Source: Yamagishiella unicocca (Eukaryota; Chlorophyta; Chlorophyceae; Chlamydomonadales; Volvocaceae). From it: a stretch of DNA of 64,000 nucleotides. Both the position numbers and the translations under genes were made by a program. Below are positions 1 to 11,233 of the stretch, in pieces. The notes under the pieces were generated by a model, which searched no databases, had not been told where the DNA came from, and saw only the letters and a program-made list of their open reading frames with translations. Location of the stretch: NCBI GenBank assembly GCA_003116995.1, contig BDSL01000003.1:62001-126000 (forward strand). The letters are read 5' to 3'. The stretch's first letter is position 1, and every line of letters begins with the position of its first letter.

Positions 1-9
1 CCAGCGCCC

Positions 10-14
10 TTACA
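10..14 (-). terminator. TGTAA polyadenylation signal of the PAS-cyclase gene
   Basis: TTACA on the plus strand is TGTAA on the minus strand, about 120 bases past the stop codon at 136. TGTAA is the usual poly(A) signal in Chlamydomonas-type algae. It suggests the 3' end of this gene lies inside the window. Confidence 0.5.
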
Positions 15-135
15 TCAAGCCACTCCGGCAATCCTGCTCACGGCACTCCGCACGTAGGCAAACAGGGCACGCGCGGAGCAGCGAACCCGCGGCATCACCA
101 CCAGCGGCTCCGCTGCCCATGGGGAGCATCAGGTC

Positions 136-3100
136 CTACAGGTACAGCCCTATCACGCGGTGCAGCTGCCCGTCGCCAAAGGTTGTGTCCACGTCACCCG
201 CCCAATCGTAAGTGCGCATCTCGCCCTTGCCCTTCACCGCTGTCATGCCGCAGTCGCGCCAGGACTCGTTGGGCAGCTGGGCCTGAGTGGCGGCACTGAC
301 GTGGATGCTGCCAGGGCGGCAAGTGGACTCCATGCGGCTGGCGGTGTTCTGGGGGAGTGGGGCGGGGCCAGGGAGTAACGTGTAAAACCATTGATACGAG
401 GTACGACGTCAGCGGGGAATGAGCGGGGAACATTGGTAGAGCAGGGCGGGGCCGCGCGCATGAGGCCTAGGGCAAGGGCTGGAGAGCAAAGTGGAATTGA
501 GGGCTTCGGAGTCAAGGAATAGCGAGCCGGTTGACCTGTGTGTGCGAGCCCGAGCCGTCTCGCCTGCCCGGTCGCATTCCGGCCCAGACTCACTACTGTG
601 TCGCCGAAGAGGCAGAACCGCGGCATTCGGTCGCCCACCACTCCGCTAGTCACGGGGCCCGAGTGCAGGCCGATGCGCATCTGCACGGGCTCGCCGGTGT
701 CGGGCATTCGGACCTCGCGGGAGGCTCGCAGCATGGCCTGATCAGGACAGGCGAGGGGAAGGCGGCGAGAGGATCCGGTTACGCGAAATAGGAAACGGGG
801 GCCAGAAGCTAGCAGGGGGGGAAAGGGGCCTTAGGTTTAGGGCAGACATAATGGCGGCGGCGACGGAGACAACGCCCTGAGGCTTGATATCGGTAGTTGG
901 CGAAGTGGGCAGGCCTGCAGAGGACGGCCCCGGCCTCAGGGCACTTATCACCTCCTCCCACCGACCCCTGCCGCCGCACCTTCGCGAACTCCATCGTCCG
1001 CACCGCGTGCAGCGGGTCCTCATTGCCGCTGATAACGGACTTGTAACCGTCTTCGTCGTACGCCACCAGCCCGCCCGCAACCATGTAACAATCTGCGAGG
1101 TGGCCACCGCGAGGGAGGAGTTCAGGGTTCTAGGGTAGTTCCTACCGAGCTTTGTTCACCACAGTTTGGATCCACTCTGATGAACTTGTTTGCCTTCTGA
1201 GGGCGCAGTCAGTCTAGACATCATGGTCGCTGCGCTGCATCCCGGTGTGCCGCTGCATCCGCCTCAGCCCGCCCGCCCCCCAGCCCGCCAGCCAGCCCGC
1301 CAGCCAGCCCGCCAGCCCGCCAGGTGCAGCTGCGAGACCAGTGGTGGGGTAGCGTCTATGCGTCTGCTTCTCGGCCTTCGGGTCCCCCATCTTCGGGAGT
1401 GCACGCACCTCCGATTGTCTCCACCTTGTAGACCTTATAGATGTCGATCATGTCGTCGAAGCGGCTGTAGAGCTGGTTGAGGAAGGCCATGACGGCCAGC
1501 GGAGTGGCTGCCTGGCACATGGAGGTGAAGCCCACGCAGTCTGGGGGGTGAGGCGAGGGGTGAAGGGGTAGGGGAGGCAGGGGAGGGGGGTGAGGCGAGG
1601 GGCGAAGGGGCAGGAGAGAGGCATGGGGCCAGGGGCCTCAATTAGGGGTCCCCGCCAGATGAACGCAACTAACTCCCGGACGCTGCGTCGTAAAGGACGG
1701 ACGCGTCGATCCCACACGTCCCTTTTCCACTTGCCCGCGAAGAGGATGGTGACGGCGGGGTGCCAGGTCGCCAGTGACGCCATGCGCGTCACGCTGCCGG
1801 GCCGCAGGGTCAACAGGCTGTCGCTGCCATCGGCGCCGGCGGGCGGGGCCTCGGGAACCACTGTGTCGGCAGCCGGCTTGAGCTGGTTGAGGGTCATGTA
1901 CTCGATGACGTGCCTACAGCGCAGCGCAGGGCGATCGCAGCGCGGGAGGCGTTGGCATGAGGGCGTTGGCATGAGGGCGTTGGCATGAGGGCGTTGGCAT
2001 TCTAATGTGATGAGCGCATGCCCGGCAGGTTTCTGAGCGCAATTCACTCGCCGCCGTACGGTAAGGGCGCACGGAGGCAACACGCTGCTGCAACAGCGAG
2101 CCCCCTGGCGACAAACGACATGCCTGCAATGGCGCCTTCTCTTCCGCCCTCCCTTCCGCCTTCTCTTCCGCCCTCCCTTCCGCCCTCCCTTCCGCCCTCC
2201 CTTCCGCCCTCCCTTCCGCCCTCCCTTCCGCCCTCCCTTCCGCCCTCCCTTCCGCCCTCCCTTCCGCCCTCCCTTCCGCCCTCCCTTCCGCCCTCCCTTC
2301 CGCCCTCCTTTCCACAACCCCCTGGCCTGGCCCTCCAGCTAAGTCTCTACCGCTGCCTCACCTTGGGAATATTCCCTCGAGCACCTGCGGCCGAGGAGGG
2401 GGTCATTGCGAAATGGGCCGTCAGTTCGAGCATGTCGTTGACCCCACACATACACACTGAGAGGCATCCCATCCCCTAAAGAGCCGCCGTCAAGCCGTAA
2501 CAGTGGGTCCATCCCCTTCCACGCCCCGAAAGCAGCACACACATACATACACATCGGCAAGCAGACGGGCGTGCGGGCAGGTGCTCCGCACCGTCTCGCG
2601 CCGCCCCATCCCGCGCCACATGCTCGTCGTATTCTAGCGCCACTCGTCGTATTCTAGCCCCACTCGTCGTAGTTTAGCGCCACTCGTCGTCTTCTAGCCC
2701 CACTCGTCGTATTCCAGCGCCACTCGTCGTATTCTATCCCCACTCGTCGTATTCTATCCCCACTCGTCGTATTCTAGCCCCACTCGTCGTATTCTAGCCC
2801 CACTCGTCGTATTCTAGCCCCACTCGTCATATTCTAGCGCCACTCGGTGTATCCTAGCCTCTCCTGTACTTCGCCTCATATGACTGGTACGCGCTCCTGC
2901 ACTACCCCGAAGGCCTCACCTTGTGCTCCTGCTCCAGAAGCTTCGAAAGCCTCGCCTGCGCCTCCACCTGCTCCGTAACGTCAATCTGTGGGTCGGACAG
3001 GAGCGGCGGTGGCGGTGGCAGGAATGGAAGGCAGCAAATGGAGCAAGCAACGTGCCATCAAGAAACGGGTTGCGTTGGGACAGGGGAGGTCCGGCAAGGA

Positions 3101-6100
3101 CGCGGATCGCCCAGCCCACTACCGACTACCGCGCACCTGTGTGATCGTCAGCGTCATGCACGGTCCTGCCGCGGCGGAGTCCCCGCCCTGCAGCTGCTGC
3201 TGCTGCTGCGCCAAGGTTGGTTGCGTCACGGCGCTCAACACCACGTGCACCTTGTGCCACACGCGGCGCAGCACGGGCGTGAAGGGCTCGTTGCAAGTGT
3301 CAAGAGCCGTGAAGCGTGACGTGGCACACGTGACGCCCGTGACGCCGCCAGTCAGTGTGGTGGTGGGGCGATCGGCGGCGGCGCAGGCAACGGTGACTGA
3401 CGTCTCGTCGGCGTCGCCGCCGCCGCGAGATGACGCCGCCCCGCCGCTGCACAGCGCCCCGCAGGCGGTGCTGGCGCCCCCCGTGCTGTCGCCGGTGCCG
3501 CCGAAGCGCGCATCCGTGCTGCCGTCCGTTGCGTCCGTCGGCGCCTTGTGCTGGTGGACCTGCAGCTGCTGCAGCTGCTGGGTCAGCAGCTGCTGCTGTT
3601 GCTGCTGCTGGATCTGCGAGAGGCTGCTCACCAGGAGCCGCAGCCGGTCGCTCGTCTGCACCGGGCGCCGCCGGACCGCGTGCGGTCGGGAGCCGCGACC
3701 AGGGGTAGACGCCGTACCCATGCCCGTGTCAGTGGCAGCCGTAGCAAACGGCGCCACGAACGGGCTATTGAAGGAGCTGTGCGGTGCCGTATGTACGACG
3801 CCGCCGGCGCCCGTGGCCTGGGTGATGTAGGCGCCATGAGGGCCCCTGGCGCCGCCAGTGTCGGTTAGGGTGGTGAAACCGCTGGCCGAGCTGCCGTACC
3901 GCTGCCGCAGAGCCGTCACACCGAAGGGACCGCTGGGGAGAGCCAGCATTGCTGCTGCGCGGCTGGTCAGCCCCTCGGTGCCGTTGTCCTGGCTGCGGTA
4001 ACTCGGGTTGCTGGGCGTTCCGTGCCGGGTGCGGTGTTCGCCGGAAGTGGCCGCGGATTCATCGAAGAACACGCTCCCTATCTCGAGGCCGGGCGCGAAG
4101 CCGAAGTCCATGTTTGGCTCGGTTGCGTTGCTGTGTAAGGTGCCAGCGATGGAGCCCTTGGGGACAGACAGCGGCACAGATGCGGTGACGGCGCAGGCGC
4201 CGCTGCTGGCGACGCCGGTGCCGCCGGAGTCGCAGCTGGCGGCGGCGGCGGCCCCCAGCCGCGGCGCCGAGCTGGCGGGGGCGCTGGCGGCGATGGAGTA
4301 GGCGGGGCCGCCTGACGCACGAGCGGGGGCGTTTAGAGAGGAGCGGCATACGAAGGGGTTGGCATCTGGAGGACGCGATGGAACCATAGCCCGTGCCCTT
4401 GCTGCCACCGCTTTTCATTTGTGAGTGTGCGGTTGTGCGGCCGAGCACCATATGCTTTACACCCGACAACCAACACCAATCATTTAGCAGCAAGCACTTG
4501 GCCCGCCCTTACACACACACACACACACACACGCACGTCTGGGCTTCTTTCGGTAACTATTGGCGCCCCGCACTGACTCCGGATTCCTTGGTCTCCTCGC
4601 GCTACGTCTACTTCGCGGCTCAGCTCAGCATTTATAAAACACACGCACCCAACGCGCCCGAAGAGGCCCAGAGAGCCAACCCGCACCTGTCTGGCTGCGG
4701 CTGTTCATGCAGCTCATCGTGTCGACGTTGCTGGAGTTGGTGCCGGTGTGCTGCTGCGCCGTACAGGTACCAGACACATTCGACAGCATCAGGTCCGACT
4801 CCCAGGAGATGCGCCTGCCGCCGCCGCCGCCCAGTGTCGTACACGAGGGCGAGCCGCAGCTGGTCGCGGGTTCCCCCGCCTCGTGCTCCGCCTTCATGGA
4901 GCTCAGGAACCGCCGCCGCTGCTGCTGCAGCAGGCCGCGGCCGCTGTTGCCGCCGCCGCGGGGGGTGCTTGGGTTTGACACGTCTGGCCCCGACTCGGTG
5001 TCCGGGCCGCCAGGCGCCGTGGCGACGGCGGCGGGGTAGGTGCTGGTGACGTGGGAATCCATCCGGCGCTCGCTGCTCCGCCACCCCGCCGCCGCCGCCG
5101 TCGCCGCCACCATCGCCGCCGCCGCCGTCGCCGTCGGCCCATCTGCGTAGGGCTTCAGTAAGCCTGGCGGCGGAGAGCTGCTGCCGGTAGGCAGCCCGTC
5201 CCCGCAGACCGCTACTGCCAGCGGGGGCAATGGGGCTCCGGGTGGCATCACCACAGGGCCAGCGCGGCCCGACCACACCGCCGGGGCCTCAGCACTCCCC
5301 GCCACTGACCCCCGCGGCGGCGGCGACCCGGCCTGTATCCGCCGCGGGCGCGGCACCGACGGCGCGGGCTGCTTGCGGCTCAGCTGCAGGTCCGTCAGGC
5401 GGGCGGCCGCGGTTTCGGAGCCGTCCCGCACCAACGAGCTGTCGCGCATCAGCGACGCGAGCGAGACATCGCGCGCGTGAGCATCCACTCGGTGACTGCC
5501 GCGTGGCGCCACGTATGCAGGCGCTGCCGGCATGAGTATCTCGTCCCGCATAGCCGAGGCAAACGCGACTGCGGCCGCCGCCGCCGCCGCACGTGGCCCC
5601 GCCTCGTCACCCTCGGCGTTGCCGTCCACGCCGCCATCGACGCCGCCACGCGACGAGCCCGGCGCCGGTCCATCAGTTGCCAACCGCCAGGTACCGGCAC
5701 TGTTGGTTACCAATTTTACGATGCGGGCCTTAGGGACGCCGGCGCCGCTGCCTAGGCTGTCGGACTGGCCGCTAGGCGAGGTTTCGGGCTCCCTGATGTC
5801 AGGGATTGAAGCCAGCAGGCCGGCGGCTCCGTGTGGCCTGCCGGGGTGGTGCCCGTTTCCGTGCTGGGGGAACGACGCGAGAGGGTCGTGCATTCCGCCG
5901 CTGAGGACCATGGACGCCGCCAGCGGCCCGTAATGCGCCGGCGGCGGCGGCTGCTGGTGGCTCGACGGCGAAGCCACGGCGCCAACGACGGCGCAGCGCT
6001 CGTCGTCGGGGATGGTGCGCAGAGCGGGGGCGCGAGCGTAACCGCTGGAGCGCCTGCCGTACATGGGCCACGGCCTCACAAAACCCAGCTGCAGCGCATG

Positions 6101-9100
6101 CAGCTGCGGCTGCGCCAGCGGCAGGTACGGCAGGCCCAGCTCCGGCGCCGACGGCGCCGGCGACGGGGCCCCGCCCCTGGAGCCGGCAGGAGCCAATGAC
6201 GCGTCGACCTCCGCCAGCACCGCGGCCGCGGTGTAGCCGCCGCCGCCGCCACCACCACCGCCACCGCCGCCGCCGCCACCGCCACCGCCACCGCCGCCGC
6301 CACCGCCGCCGCCGCCACCGCAGTCCATCGGCTCCTCAGGGGCGGAGGCGGTTTGCGACGAGCGCATGTACGGCGACCGGCTGGCGGAAAGGGAGGATCC
6401 AGGGGGGGCTGAGGTCGCCGTGGGTTCGGCCTGGGTGATGCGTGTTCGCTCGCGACTCCCCACAGGCGCCTGAGCCACTGCGGCCGCGGCTCCAGCGCCA
6501 CTGGGCACCAGCGCCAGCTCGGTGGTGCGGCTGGCGGCCGGGCCGCCCCCACTGCCCGTCGTCTGCAGGTCCCGACAACCGGCAGGAAGACTGGACCAGC
6601 GGTGCGGAGGAGCGTGGATCATGCGGGGGGTGGGCGGGTCTTGCAGCCACGCCGGCTGGCTCTCCCGGGCTTGTTGCAGCAGCTTGGGCTTGTCCAGGTC
6701 AGCCAGCCCGCTCAGCGCACAGGCCTGAGACGACATGTCGCTCGTGCTGGGGTGAACCACCGACACGGTCACGCTTCCGGCGCCAGTGAGCCGCAAGCCG
6801 AGTCCCGTCGTCACCGACCGGGGCCGCATGGTGGCACTGGGGCTGCTGCACGAGAAGGGCGGCGCCTCCCAGGCGTTGAAGGACGCCGAGCTGAAGCGAG
6901 ATGGGAGCGCCAGGGAGATGGACTTTTGGCTGCTGCTGCGCCGCAGGGCAGCTTGGCGGCGCAGCGCAGTGCTGGCCCGGGCTTCCTTGATCACCTTTTG
7001 GAGCGTTTCGCTAGCGGGGGAGTCGCAGGCGGTGGGGGACATGGGCATGAGGCAGGCCAGCGAGGGCAGGCTGCCGGAGCGTCCCGCACCGCCAGATGGG
7101 GCCAAGGGGTCCCGGTAGCGGTCCACCATGAGGGACAGAGACAGCCTGGGTGACCTGGCGCTCGCCTGCGAGTGGGACTGCGACGACGGCCGACCGGCCG
7201 CCAGGTCCTCGTTGGACGGGAGCGAGTGGTTTGACGTCGCCGCGAGAGGGCCTGGGAGCTCGGAGTCGGAGGCGACGGTGGCGAGCAGGCTGGCGTGCAT
7301 GGAAGCCGACGTCGTGCTCTCGCCGATGCCGCCCGCTGTGCGGCGCTGCACCGCGCCAGAGCGCTGTGAGGGTGTGGCGCCGCCGCCGGGTTGCTCCATG
7401 AGGCGCCAGCTGTTCTGCCCCGACCCGTGGGTCATCGACGACAGCTCCATGAGGCCCATTTGAAACGCCAGCTGGCTGCTGCTGCCGCCGGCGCCGTTGT
7501 AGCTGCAGGTCCCCGGGCGGGGTCCCAACGGGCTGCAGCCGCTCGCATCCATGTGGAGCAACAACAACTCGCTGGGCGCTCCCCCGACACCGCCGGACAC
7601 GCCGCTCGGCAGTCCTGCGGTGCCGCTGCGTTGACCGTCCGCCATGTCACCCGCCACTGACACCGCCACCACCACCGGCGCCGGCGACGACGCGGCCGCC
7701 TGCAACTGCCCTCCCGCGCTGCGCGGTAAACCCGCGGACGCAGCGGCGGCACCCTCACTGCCTACGGCTGCCCGGCTGTTCAGCGTCAGGAGGCTCTGGC
7801 CGCGGACCGGGCCCCGCCTCGCCGCCATGGTGCAGGGGACCGACCTGGGAGGCCCCACCGGAAAGGCCGCCGACGGATGCCTCTGCGGCTGCGGCGGCCA
7901 CAGCACCCCAGAGCCCGCGCCAAAATTACCACTGTAGCGTTGCGGTCTGTAACCTGCAAGAGAGGCGGCGCGCCCCCCACCACCACGCCGTGCACTAGCT
8001 GCGGCCCCACGCGGCGGCACGCCTATCAGAGCGTCTAGAAGCTCCCGCTCGCCGGGGTCGGCCACGGTGTCCAGGGACTGACGGCGGGAGTCCGGAAGGC
8101 TCCGATACACCCAGCTGCTGCGGCCGCCCGTCGGCGGCATCGCAAAAGCCAGATCCGTCATGGCCTCCGGAACCTGTACGACGACCTCGTACTCGAGCCC
8201 GGCCTCCAGCGTGCGCATCATTTCTTGAAGCCGCTGCGGCGGGGGGCCGGAAGAGGAGGAGCGGCGGGCTCCTATGGACCTGCGGCGGGCGGGGTCCACC
8301 GTCCCCCCATCGCCGCCCGGCCGCTGGGCGCCCTGGGGCTCGCTGAGGAGTAGCGCCTGCAGGAGAGCCACCCCTAGGGGCTGATCCGTGAGGTCGCCGA
8401 AGTAGGCGACGGAGCGGGGGTTCTGCAGGTGGCAGGGATGGGCGGGTGAGTTCCGAGGAAGGGCGGGTGGGTGGGTGCGCGTAGGCGCGAATTACGACTG
8501 GGCCGGGCGGGAAGAGTGGTACGGAAGCGGAGTACGACCCGGCTGCAGGGGCTCTCGGGATGCCGTGTGTACTTGGCGAGGAGTAACGGCTGCCCGCCAC
8601 TGCATCAGCAGCCGGCGCCCCTAGCTGTACCTACAACGTGCACGCCCATGATAGGTGCAGCTGCGTTACGCGTTTGATAGATGCAGCTGCCTTACGCGCT
8701 TGATAGATGCAGCCGCCTTACTTCTCTCCCCAAACCTGAGCACACCGAAGCGGACTCAGCTGCCCACTGCTAAGCTCATGGACCCACTATCCGGCCCTCA
8801 AATCCTCCCCACGCTCACAGCCTGCCTCGCAAATCGGGCGGCCCCCCGCCGCCCCGGGCGCGTTAGCCACACCACGCCGTACAGCATCAGCCACAGCGAC
8901 CTCGCTTCCCCCTCTTGCCTGCCCAGTGACCACGCATCGGGCCCACCTGGTACAGAACCGATCCAGGGTACTGCAGGACGGTGACGCAGCAGCAGGCGCC
9001 GTTGACTGCAAGCAAGGGCGGCGCAACCACCCCGGCGGCGTCCGCAGCTGCCCCCACACCGAATCGGCGAGTCGCGGCGTCGGTGTTGGCGTGTGTGGCG

Positions 9101-9563
9101 AGTTTGTCACCCGGAGCTGGTCGCAGCACCCGGGTTCCTGTCGGAGGGGAATCGCTGTGCGACAGCAGGACTGCAGCTTGGAACTCATCCGAGTCGTCAT
9201 CGTCGTCGTCGGCATACAGGCAGGTGAAAATCTGCGCGGCATGAGTCCAGGTGGGGGAGTGCATGTCCAGCGGGTGAATGGGAGTGCGCGCAGCGTGTAG
9301 TGAGCTTGGCGTAAGCTTGTCGTAAGCTAGGAGGTGATGGCGGCGTTGGCGACGAATACGGGGCAAGTGTGTGGAGAGGGGGACGCCGGGGTGGGGGCCG
9401 GGCTGTATTCGGCCAGAGGTCACTGCCACGCTTACCCGTACGCCGCTGAACGTGTGGCCGCCGACAGAGGCGCATAGCGGAAGTTCCGTCACAAGCAGCT
9501 CCCCTCGTTCCGCGTGTCTGCATGGGATCCCATCGACATCAAGGAAGCCATTTTTGTCGTCAG
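136..9563 (-). CDS. PAS-domain class III nucleotide cyclase, guanylyl-type (5' end unresolved)
   Basis: Predicted to make cGMP from GTP. Exons read on the minus strand: 9436-9563, 8947-9231, 4687-8422, 3137-4410, 2920-2985, 2362-2384, 1735-1913, 1409-1540, 980-1092, 594-737, 136-348; all phases agree, about 2,100 codons. The PAS domain begins with [17 protein letters not shown] and ends with [14 protein letters not shown] and [12 protein letters not shown], followed by the linker [10 protein letters not shown]. The cyclase domain shows [69 protein letters not shown] and a final [10 protein letters not shown]. Both metal aspartates, the Glu of KVETIGD, the Cys of RFCLFGD and the transition-state Asn/Arg (NTASR) are present; Glu and Cys are the guanylyl-cyclase pair. 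About 1,500 low-complexity residues interrupt the PAS fold, including a long poly-Gly run. No transmembrane segment was found in the exons read. Upstream exons probably lie in 9.6-10.1 kb. The 3137-4410 acceptor follows AAAAG and is the weakest border. Confidence 0.88.
1258..1322. repeat. CAGCCCGC-type minisatellite in cyclase intron
   Basis: Short tandem repeat of about 8 bases (CCAGCCCG) inside intron 1093-1408 of the PAS-cyclase gene. Reading frames across it are not genes. Confidence 0.8.
2136..2312. repeat. 12-base CTTCCGCCCTCC tandem repeat
   Basis: About 14 near-perfect copies of a 12-base, almost pure polypyrimidine unit in intron 1914-2361 of the PAS-cyclase gene. The unit length is a multiple of 3, so it leaves long open frames on both strands. 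These are artefacts of the repeat. Confidence 0.95.
2620..2865. repeat. 20-base tandem repeat in cyclase intron
   Basis: About 12 copies of CACTCGTCGTATTCTAGCCC with point variation (AGCGC, ATCCC and AGTTTAG variants), in intron 2385-2919 of the PAS-cyclase gene, next to the 23-base microexon. Confidence 0.95.
4511..4534. repeat. CA dinucleotide microsatellite
   Basis: Run of about eleven CA units in intron 4411-4686 of the PAS-cyclase gene. Confidence 0.9.
6237..6322 (-). repeat. Coding CCGCCA microsatellite (poly-glycine)
   Basis: Trinucleotide run of mixed CCG and CCA units. In the minus-strand frame of exon 4687-8422 it encodes about 28 consecutive glycines within the low-complexity insertion of the PAS domain. 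Confidence 0.9.
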
Positions 9564-11233
9564 CTGCAAAAACATCCTACCGTGCGGCCAATTGGACAGC
9601 GAGGCGCAGCGATGAGTCGTCCTGCAGCAAACCTTGGATGCCGCGACTGTAGTCGGCCTGGATGAAATGAAATGATGATGTCGAGGCTTTGGTGTCAACG
9701 GGAAAGCGCTTGCGGTCAGTCGGCAAGCAGCAATGCACCAATTCAGGACCGAGAGGCCGCGCACCGTGCTCCCTTGGTGACCAGCTTCCGCCAAGGCAAC
9801 CGATATCGAAGTGCCTTTGACATCAATGGCATCGTGCCTAGACGATGCTGAGCTACCTTGCCGGAAGCAGCCAAAAAGCGCTTGCTGCCAGGTGCGTCGC
9901 CGTGGCTGATGAGGGCAGACTACCAGCAGCGCATAGCAGGAGATACTCCGACTGGTCTTACTTCTCAGAAAGGCAGCTATATCGGACGCTGATCGAAAAG
10001 TAGGACAACGGGCGGCCATTACCACCGTCGTCGGCACCAGAATCGCCGTGGGGGCCAGCTCTGACGCAGCGACGCTTATTTTTTGGACATCTCATTGGCA
10101 GAAATACTCAGAACCATACCTCATGCGCGCAAGGTTTGTGGCCGAACCGCATTCCTTTCACTTGACAGGTGCCGACAAACAGCAGGAAGGGCCTCAACGC
10201 TACGTTACAGAATTAGATATTGTACCTTGCGCCTGACCCCCTTGGCTCAGCATCTCCACTTCGACCCATACCCTATTACTGTGTTTCGTACTGTGTTTCG
10301 TAGCAATGGGCAACGCAACTTCGTTTTATTCAGGCAAACTAATACGAATTAACCCGATTGTCGCTGCATAGGTCTTGGCTTCGTCGCGCACAGCCGCAAA
10401 TCACGCGATACGGCGATAGCAACATTGATGCTGCCGTATAACTGTCGATTGGAAAACCTCTCTTCTTGGCGCCGGCTTATCATGATCATAAGCAATCGTT
10501 ATCGCCTGCCTTACTGGATAAGCAGGCTAGTGCAATGTCGATTCGTGTCCCCAACTTCGACGCGCAAGTTACGAAACTCTCAGGACTCAAAGACCAGAGC
10601 AAAGGACCAAACAAAACAACGATTGTATGAAAATGACACTAGTAATGCTATCTAGTAATGCTATCATACTTTTGGCTTCACGGACTTGGCGTCACGCACT
10701 CCCGACGCGCCCTGGCCCTCGCAGCCTGAAGGTGTCAGGTTTAGGTGCCCAATACACCGGGCACCGAAGGGCTGACGCATATGAGATACGACCAAAGCAG
10801 GCCCTTCCCTGACTCGCTCTGCTGCATTGAGCAATACGGCCAATACCATCCCCTCCCGCCCCAATCAAGCTACGCAACTAACCAAACACACTGCACATTA
10901 TAATCAGAGGGCATAAACACCTGCAATTTTGTTGGCTTATCAAGTCTCGCTCCGTTGACACTAATTATAGCGAATGAGTGATGGACGTACACCCTTGCGG
11001 GCCACACCGTACTCCCTGCTAAGAGCAATTAATTATTAATATGCGAGGGCTACAACCTATAGTGGTTATGGTGACTATGGAACGCGTATTGGCATGTCAA
11101 CGCCTACCTTCCGCTTTCGTATGGAGGCACTCATGAAAAATACAAGATATTGGAAGTTGCTGGATTTATTAGCATGCATGTGTATATACACAGAAAAATA
11201 GGAGTTCTCCTGGTCGCACCTGAAGCATGTTTC
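9564..11233. other. Shared upstream region of two divergent cyclase genes
   Basis: No complete gene recognised. The left part (about 9564-10040) has a minus-strand open frame of about 180 codons that probably contains the missing 5' exon(s) of the PAS-cyclase gene; I could not find a phase-consistent border. The right part (about 10230-11200) is clearly more AT-rich and has no frame I can assign. It must hold the promoter of the plus-strand cyclase that starts at 11234. Confidence 0.5.

Noticed and set aside
1448..2317. Minus-strand 289-codon frame starting with a Gly-Gly-Arg-Lys repeat
   Set aside because: The repetitive start is the CTTCCGCCCTCC array. Only the piece 1735-1913 is a real exon, of the PAS-cyclase gene.
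2620..2865. Possible CRISPR-like array
   Set aside because: The units are contiguous with no unique spacers, the genome is eukaryotic, and the array sits in an intron. The same holds for 17965-18250.
4707..7937. Many plus-strand frames across 4.7-7.9 kb
   Set aside because: They are antisense shadows in the very GC-rich 3.7-kb exon of the PAS-cyclase gene.
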